From: Flavipsychrobacter sp.
Lineage (GTDB): Bacteria; Bacteroidota; Bacteroidia; Chitinophagales; Chitinophagaceae
DNA: 34,656 bases
Assembly (NCBI GenBank): GCA_024508935.1
Contig: JANINW010000095.1
Location: 49,392 to 84,047 of the forward strand
Reading direction: 5' to 3'
Part shown: positions 31,101 through 34,656 of the stretch, one piece after another
Numbering within the stretch: the first letter of the stretch is position 1
How the letters are laid out: every line of letters starts with the position of its first letter
Notes under the pieces: generated by a model
The model's database searches: none
What the model was told of the DNA's origin: nothing
Seen by the model: the letters and a program-made list of their open reading frames with translations, nothing else
Position numbers and translations under genes: made by a program

Positions 31101-33751
31101 AAATTTTTTGTTGTTCCGGTACATGTCGCCGCTACCGGTGTAACGGTAATAGTACCTGCAATAGCTGTGGTACCGGTGTTGGTAGCAGTAAAGGCAGCTA
31201 TATTACCTGTACCGCTGGCACCTAAACCAATAGCTGTATTCGTATTGGTCCAGCTATAAGTAGTACCTGTTACTGCGCCGCTGAAGTTTACAGCAGCAGT
31301 AGTAGCCCCGTTACATACGGTTTGGTTAGCTATTGTATTAACCGTAGGTGTTGGGTTAACCGTGATGGTAAAGTTTTGGGTAGAACCGGTACATGTATTG
31401 GCAACCGGTGTTACAGTAACAGTACCTGAAATAGCTGCAGTGCCGGTATTGGTAGCAGTAAATGCTGCGATGTTGCCGGTACCGCTGGCGCCCAGTCCGA
31501 TAGCCGTATTCGTATTGGTCCAGTTGTAAGTAGTACCTGTTACCGCACCGCTAAAGTTCACCGCAGTGGTAGTAGCACCATTACATACTGTTTGGTTGCT
31601 GATGCTGTTTACAGTTGGTGTTGGGTTAACGGTGATCGTAAAGTTCTGCGTGCTGCCGTTGCAGGTAGATGCGCTTGGTGTTACAGTAATAGTGGCTGTA
31701 ATAGCGGCAGTACCTGTATTCGTAGCGGTGAAAGCAGCTATATTACCTGTTCCGCTTGCACCCAGGCCAATGGCCGTATTGGTATTGGTCCAGTTGTAAG
31801 TAGTACCGGTTACTGCGCCGCTGAAGTTGACGGCAGCAGTAGTAGCACCATTACATATTGTTTGGTTGCTGATGCTGTTTACCGTTGGAGTTGGATTTAC
31901 TGTAACGGTAAAGTTTTTAGTTGTACCAGTACATGTGGCCGCTACCGGAGTTACCGTGATGGTACCTGAAATAGCAGTAGTGCCGGTATTAGTAGCTGTA
32001 AATGCTGCTATATTACCTGTGCCGCTGGCGCCCAGGCCAATGGCGGTATTAGTATTGGTCCAGTTGTAAGTAGTACCGGTTACTGCACCGGTGAAGTTTA
32101 CCGCGGTGGTAGTAGCACCATTACATACTGTTTGGTTAGATATAGTATTTACAGTAGGTGTTGGATTAACGGTGATCGTAAAGTTTTGGCTGGTACCTGC
32201 ACAGGTAGCTGTGCTTGGTGTGACTGTAATAGTAGCTGTAACCGCTGTAGCCCCTGTGTTGGTGGCTGTGAAGGCGGCGATATTGCCCGAGCCACTTGCA
32301 GCCAGGCCTATTGATGGAGCAGTATTGGTCCAGTTGTAAGTAGTACCTGCTAAAGCACCGCTGAAACTAACTGCAGTAGTAGTAGCACCATTACAAAGTG
32401 TTTGATTGCCGATGCTGTTTACAGTTGGGGTAGGGTTAACCGTGATGGTAAAGTTTTTGGTGCTGCCGGTACAAGTGTTAGCTACGGGTGTAACGGTAAC
32501 AGTACCTGAAATAGCAGTAGTGCCTGTGTTGGTAGCGGTGAAAGCAGCTATATTGCCTGTACCACTGGCACCCAGGCCGATAGCTGTGTTGGTATTGGTC
32601 CAGTTGTAGGTAGTACCTGTTACTGCGCCGCTGAAGTTGACTGCTGCCGTAGTGGCACCATTACATACTGTTTGATCGGTTATGGTATTAACGGTCGGTG
32701 TCGGGTTAACTGTAATGGTAAAATTTCGGGTAGAACCTGTACATGTTGCAGTACTTGGCGTTACCGTTATGGTAGCAACAGATGCCGTAGCACCTGTATT
32801 AGTAGCAGTGAACGAAGCGATATTGCCCGTGCCACTGGCGCCCAGGCCTATAGATGTGGTATTGTTAGTCCAACTGTAAGTAGTAGCGGTACCGCTGAAA
32901 GTAACAGCAGTTGTTGACGCTCCATTACATAAAGTTTGATTAGATATCGCATTTACAGTCGGTGTGGCATTTACCGTTAGGGTAGCAGCGTTTGATGTAG
33001 CATCGGGAGTTACAGCGCCGCTTGCAGTACACCTGTACTGGTAACCATTCATAGCTGTGGTTGCGCCGGTAATGGTAAGAGTCGCCGTGGTAGCACCTGA
33101 ATAAGGAGCGCCATTGCTCACATTGCTCCAGCCCGAACCTGTATTTACTTCCCATTGGTAACCCGTAGCATTGCTGGCCGTTACGCTGAAGGTGGTATTG
33201 TTACCGGAACATATGGTTGAATTAGAAGGATTTGCCGTAATAGATGGCGGAGTACCGCCTGGTGCTGCCGTCACTACATAGGTCATTGTCCATGAAGAAC
33301 CTGTAGAGAAGTTGGCAAACACCTGTGTGAAATAGCTACCTGCCGACAGCGGGAAGGTAAATGGCGAGATGGAAATGCTGCCGGAGCCGGGGCCGCCGCT
33401 GTAGCTGCCCATACCGCCAAAGTTGACACCTCCGTTGAAGCTGCCGCCCGATATATTATATGAAACACTATTTAGTTGAAAGCCTACACCCACATTTACA
33501 TTGTACCAATCCGCACCATCTGCGGTAGTGGCCAGTGTACCCACAACTGTATAGGTACCAGCTGCGGTGATGTTGAATGTAGAGGTAGCAGATGTGTTGT
33601 TAAGGTCTGCACCTTCTGTGTAAAGGTTTTGTGCTGATGCATGGTTGAAGTAGCATAGCAGGGCAAAGCAAAATGCAAGCAGCCGCCAATAAGCAGTTTT
33701 TCCTGCACGCCGGAATGCCCCGGCCCGGGGTTGTGTAAAAGGTATATTCAT
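28148..33751 (-). CDS. Giant repeat adhesin secreted by the type IX system
   Basis: This 1867-residue cell-surface protein begins with a signal peptide (hydrophobic part about 22-36, cleavage near HASAQ, 40), followed by a Gly/Ser-rich module (41-165) and an Ig-like domain (about 167-258). Twelve nearly identical 90-residue PKD/Ig-like repeats follow (about 259-1337). Each has two cysteines, one in Q-x-x-CNG and one in TC-x-G, which probably pair. Three longer diverged repeats (about 1338-1610) come next, then a region with further Cys. A type A T9SS C-terminal sorting domain ends it (about 1788-1867: VYPNPASDNLTVEI start, SGVYMLNV, final RFVKN). It is probably exported through the T9SS and fixed to the surface. 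The composition is very Thr/Asn-rich. It could be a filament, adhesin or glycan-binding protein. Confidence 0.92.
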   Translation of the reverse strand: MNIPFTQPRAGAFRRAGKTAYWRLLAFCFALLCYFNHASAQNLYTEGADLNNTSATSTFNITAAGTYTVVGTLATTADGADWYNVNVGVGFQLNSVSYNISGGSFNGGVNFGGMGSYSGGPGSGSISISPFTFPLSAGSYFTQVFANFSTGSSWTMTYVVTAAPGGTPPSITANPSNSTICSGNNTTFSVTASNATGYQWEVNTGSGWSNVSNGAPYSGATTATLTITGATTAMNGYQYRCTASGAVTPDATSNAATLTVNATPTVNAISNQTLCNGASTTAVTFSGTATTYSWTNNTTSIGLGASGTGNIASFTATNTGATASVATITVTPSTATCTGSTRNFTITVNPTPTVNTITDQTVCNGATTAAVNFSGAVTGTTYNWTNTNTAIGLGASGTGNIAAFTATNTGTTAISGTVTVTPVANTCTGSTKNFTITVNPTPTVNSIGNQTLCNGATTTAVSFSGALAGTTYNWTNTAPSIGLAASGSGNIAAFTATNTGATAVTATITVTPSTATCAGTSQNFTITVNPTPTVNTISNQTVCNGATTTAVNFTGAVTGTTYNWTNTNTAIGLGASGTGNIAAFTATNTGTTAISGTITVTPVAATCTGTTKNFTVTVNPTPTVNSISNQTICNGATTAAVNFSGAVTGTTYNWTNTNTAIGLGASGTGNIAAFTATNTGTAAITATITVTPSASTCNGSTQNFTITVNPTPTVNSISNQTVCNGATTTAVNFSGAVTGTTYNWTNTNTAIGLGASGTGNIAAFTATNTGTAAISGTVTVTPVANTCTGSTQNFTITVNPTPTVNTIANQTVCNGATTAAVNFSGAVTGTTYSWTNTNTAIGLGASGTGNIAAFTATNTGTTAIAGTITVTPVAATCTGTTKNFTITVNPTPTVNSISNQTVCNGATTAGVNFSGAVTGTTYNWTNTNTAIGLGASGTGNIAAFTATNTGATAISGTVTVTPVAATCTGATKNFTITVNPTPTVNTVPDQTVCNGATTAAVNFSGAVTGTTYSWTNTNTTIGLAASGTGNIAPFTATNTGTNAISGTITVTPSANSCTGSTRNFSIIVNPTPTVNSIANQTLCNGATTAAVNFSGAVTGTTYSWTNSNILIGLPASGTGNIASFTATNTTTTPITATIVVTPSASSCPGATQSFTITVNPTATVNPIVNQIVCNGLNTTAVVFASSVPGTTYTWTNNNTSIGLGASGSGTGIAAFTAVNTGTAPVTATITVTPTANSCVGTNRTFTYTVRPTPSVNTIANQALCNGSATSAVTFSGPVSGTTFAWTNNNASVGLAASGAGNIASFTATNTGTATSVATITVTPTANTCVGSTRVFNISVYPTPRLSSSLTPPAICDSTLFNYTPLSATTSTSFAWSRAAVTNITNSAATGTGNPAEYLDNYSPIPVNVVYVYTLTANGCSNIQNVTVTVNPKPELSSSLVAPAICNNTQFSYTPTSLVTGTTFAWARPTVSAISNPAASGTNDPLETLNNVTANPAVVTYIYTLAANGCSNQQNVTVTVNPTPTLSNALTAAICSGDSFNFVPASATAGTVFMWNRPAVVNISPSTGNGVGPIHEKLINSSTQNIDVVYVFTLTANGCVNTQNVILTVKPTPVIPIIAIKPPADLCSNTMYQNFGAATPPPAGTTYTWTATNATIWTQSGDKQNILVNFPTAGTSTITLTTTISTSGCLGKSSYTVTTGTNVSDVPDVIYYNKRFICLKNDRDSYQWGYDDHNTLDSAIIVNETGQDYLNDNPDLANKYYWVMTTKGGCMQKSYYNKPTGVANTIAADRLLKVYPNPASDNLTVEIDNISGKALQLSVFDIAGRMLKHVQTTNAKTQISIADMPSGVYMLNVFENGVKIGVSRFVKN
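28920..29743 (-). repeat. Three diverged PKD-like repeats of the adhesin
   Basis: Three units (about 90 residues each) begin with P-x-P-x-L-S and contain AIC, then FAW-x-R or FMWNRP, then YTLTANGCSN or a variant. They are distinct from the twelve upstream units. The W-x-R-P core and paired cysteines suggest a second Ig/PKD subtype. Confidence 0.75.
29744..32977 (-). repeat. Twelve tandem 270-bp repeats encoding Ig/PKD-like domains
   Basis: Consecutive units of about 90 codons begin at VNPTPTVN and end at the TC-x-G-x-x-x-x-F segment. Several are more than 90 percent identical by eye at the protein level. Long exact DNA matches recur 540 bp apart (for example 30900-30952 with 31440-31492), which indicates duplication of two-unit blocks. 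Confidence 0.9.
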
Positions 33752-33773
33752 AGTTTAAGTAATTATGCTGCTG

Positions 33774-33781
33774 CAATATTA
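33774..33781 (-). promoter_or_regulatory. Possible -7 element of the adhesin operon
   Basis: The minus strand reads TAATATTG, one base off TAnnTTTG, 23 nt before the adhesin ATG. Confidence 0.3.
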
Positions 33782-33835
33782 ATATTTATTTTATGCTATT
33801 TCATATTGAGTTACCAACATACTCTTTATAAAGAA

Positions 33836-33862
33836 AAAGCCGCTCCTGCGGGGAGCGGCTTT
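33836..33862 (-). terminator. Terminator of the YceI gene
   Basis: An 11-bp GC-rich stem (AAAGCCGCTCC / GGAGCGGCTTT) with a 5-nt loop lies 20 nt after the yceI stop. The minus strand continues into a T-rich tail. Confidence 0.85.
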
Positions 33863-33881
33863 CAATAATGCAGCTATTTAC

Positions 33882-34412
33882 TTAAGCTTGTTTTACCAGT
33901 TGCACTTCACAATTTATCTTCACTTCATCACTTACTACTATTTGTCCTGCTTCGGTAGCAGCATTCCAGGTCAGCCCGAATTCCTTACGGCTTATTTTAC
34001 CCGTAACGGTAAAACCAGCTTTAGTTTGGCCATAAGGGTCTAAAACAATACCACCGTATTCTACATTCAGTACCACTGGTTTTACTGTGCCCCTTATTTC
34101 CAGGTCGCCATGCAGTTTATAATCGTCCCCCGATTTTTCAAAGCGCGTACTGTTGAATTTTACCTGCGGATGGTTAGCACCGTCAAAGAAATCTGCCGAT
34201 TTCAGGTGGCCATCCCTTTGCTCATTGCCTGTATCTATTGAATCTATATCTGCAGTAAAAGATACTTTCCCTGTTGTAAAATCATCACCTTCAGTTTCGG
34301 CTTCTATACTGTATTTTTTAAATGAGCCGGTTACTGTTGTGATCATCAGGTGCTTTACCTTGAACTGGATCTCTGAGTGCATTGGGTCAAATCCCCATTT
34401 AGTTGTTGCCAT
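33882..34412 (-). CDS. YceI family protein, cytoplasmic type
   Basis: This 176-residue lipocalin-like beta-barrel protein belongs to the YceI family. Characterised members bind polyisoprenoid or quinone-like lipids. Evidence: the N-terminal WGFDPMHSEIQFKVKHLMI block, then V-x-G-x-F, the SIDTGNEQRDGHLKSADFF segment (family signature), the F-x-S-T-x-F strand, then LEIRGTVKPVVL and AGF-x-x-x-G-x-ISRKEFGLTW. It has no signal peptide, so it is probably cytoplasmic, unlike periplasmic E. coli YceI. A palindromic site overlaps the likely transcription start, which suggests repression by a dimeric regulator. MarR-type regulators often neighbour such genes; any partner here would lie beyond the right edge. 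Confidence 0.92.
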   Translation of the reverse strand: MATTKWGFDPMHSEIQFKVKHLMITTVTGSFKKYSIEAETEGDDFTTGKVSFTADIDSIDTGNEQRDGHLKSADFFDGANHPQVKFNSTRFEKSGDDYKLHGDLEIRGTVKPVVLNVEYGGIVLDPYGQTKAGFTVTGKISRKEFGLTWNAATEAGQIVVSDEVKINCEVQLVKQA

Positions 34413-34430
34413 AATTTGTGGTTTTAATTC

Positions 34431-34464
34431 GTTGTAACAATTATTGTTGGTACAATATTACAAC
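34431..34464. promoter_or_regulatory. Nested palindromes over the yceI promoter
   Basis: AACAATTATTGTT (34436-34448) is a perfect 13-nt palindrome around one base, and GTTGTAA (34431-34437) / TTACAAC (34458-34464) is a larger inverted repeat around it. A near-consensus -7 element (minus-strand TAATATTG, 34453-34460) sits inside, so a bound protein would block transcription. Confidence 0.5.
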
Positions 34465-34613
34465 TTATTACGGCCCTTTAGCAAATAGTTTATTCAATAG
34501 GGCTATAGATAATGCCTAATAATCGTATGCCGCCGCAGGTTAACCGCTGGTTAAGCGTTTGTCAAGGCGGGGTTAAAACGGCATTAAAATTTCCCTGTGG
34601 TGATATGCTGCCG

Positions 34614-34621
34614 CATCTTTG
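34614..34621 (+). promoter_or_regulatory. Possible rightward -7 element at the window edge
   Basis: CATCTTTG, one base from TAnnTTTG, is followed by an A-rich leader running off the right end. It suggests a plus-strand gene starting just outside the window. The rest of 34465-34656 shows no gene. Confidence 0.3.
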
Positions 34622-34656
34622 TGTCATCAAAGGAAAAACAAACAAAATTTTAAAAT

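Noticed and set aside
29670-32917. Series of plus-strand frames rich in Val, Pro and Ala opposite the adhesin repeats
   Set aside because: They repeat with the same 270-bp period as the adhesin and are antisense shadows of its Thr/Asn-rich repeats.
29744-32977. CRISPR-like periodic array
   Set aside because: The period is 270 bp, fully coding and in frame; there are no short repeats with unique spacers.

Overview
The window looks like chromosomal DNA of a Bacteroidota bacterium, most likely of the Chitinophagales. The support is type IX secretion (T9SS) features (a PorP/SprF-family protein and a giant adhesin with a C-terminal sorting domain), many Gln-after-Ala signal peptides (..AQA/SFAQ/SAQ), A-rich leaders without clear Shine-Dalgarno sites, and repeated TAnnTTTG -7 promoter elements. 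I see no tRNA, rRNA, CRISPR array, insertion sequence or prophage.

Region 1 (1-6.8 kb) is the most unusual part. It has three secreted proteins that share a pilin-like architecture (23-559, 556-1047, 2811-3506), a 913-residue outer-membrane barrel protein with Ig-like N-terminal and transthyretin/SdrD-like C-terminal domains (3676-6417), and a small exported protein (6425-6781). The layout resembles a chaperone-usher pilus locus, but it is built from Bacteroidota parts and has no recognisable separate chaperone. One subunit (2811-3506) has extreme codon bias, a strong hairpin terminator and an A-rich leader, as expected of a very abundant surface protein. A 1.16-kb non-coding stretch before it holds an orphan terminator (a possible small RNA) and five same-direction DnaA-box-like sites beside AT-rich DNA.

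Region 2 (6.9-16.2 kb) is mostly core and housekeeping: two small unknown proteins, a PorP/SprF-like protein, an acyl-lipid desaturase, a periplasmic TPR protein, gyrA with an unaltered quinolone region, a hotdog thioesterase, and a saccharopine-dehydrogenase-like enzyme.

Region 3 (16.1-25.1 kb, all minus strand) is a molybdenum-enzyme cluster in two tightly packed operons. The first is a membrane protein, a P-loop NTPase and mobA. The second is fdhD, a small DUF7009-like protein, a YdeP-type formate-dehydrogenase-like molybdoenzyme, a DUF763 protein, a lipid A acyltransferase-like protein and a second desaturase. Neighbouring genes in the second operon overlap by up to 11 nt or lie 3-4 nt apart. 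This suggests co-expression of a stand-alone molybdoenzyme with a putative nucleic-acid-related protein and envelope-lipid enzymes.

Region 4 (25.1-34.7 kb) has a small OM barrel protein, a small unknown protein, a YgiD-type extradiol dioxygenase, an operon of a 1867-residue T9SS-exported repeat adhesin followed by an OM barrel protein, and a cytoplasmic YceI protein behind a palindromic operator-like sequence. All functional calls come from reading motifs by eye; no database search was run.
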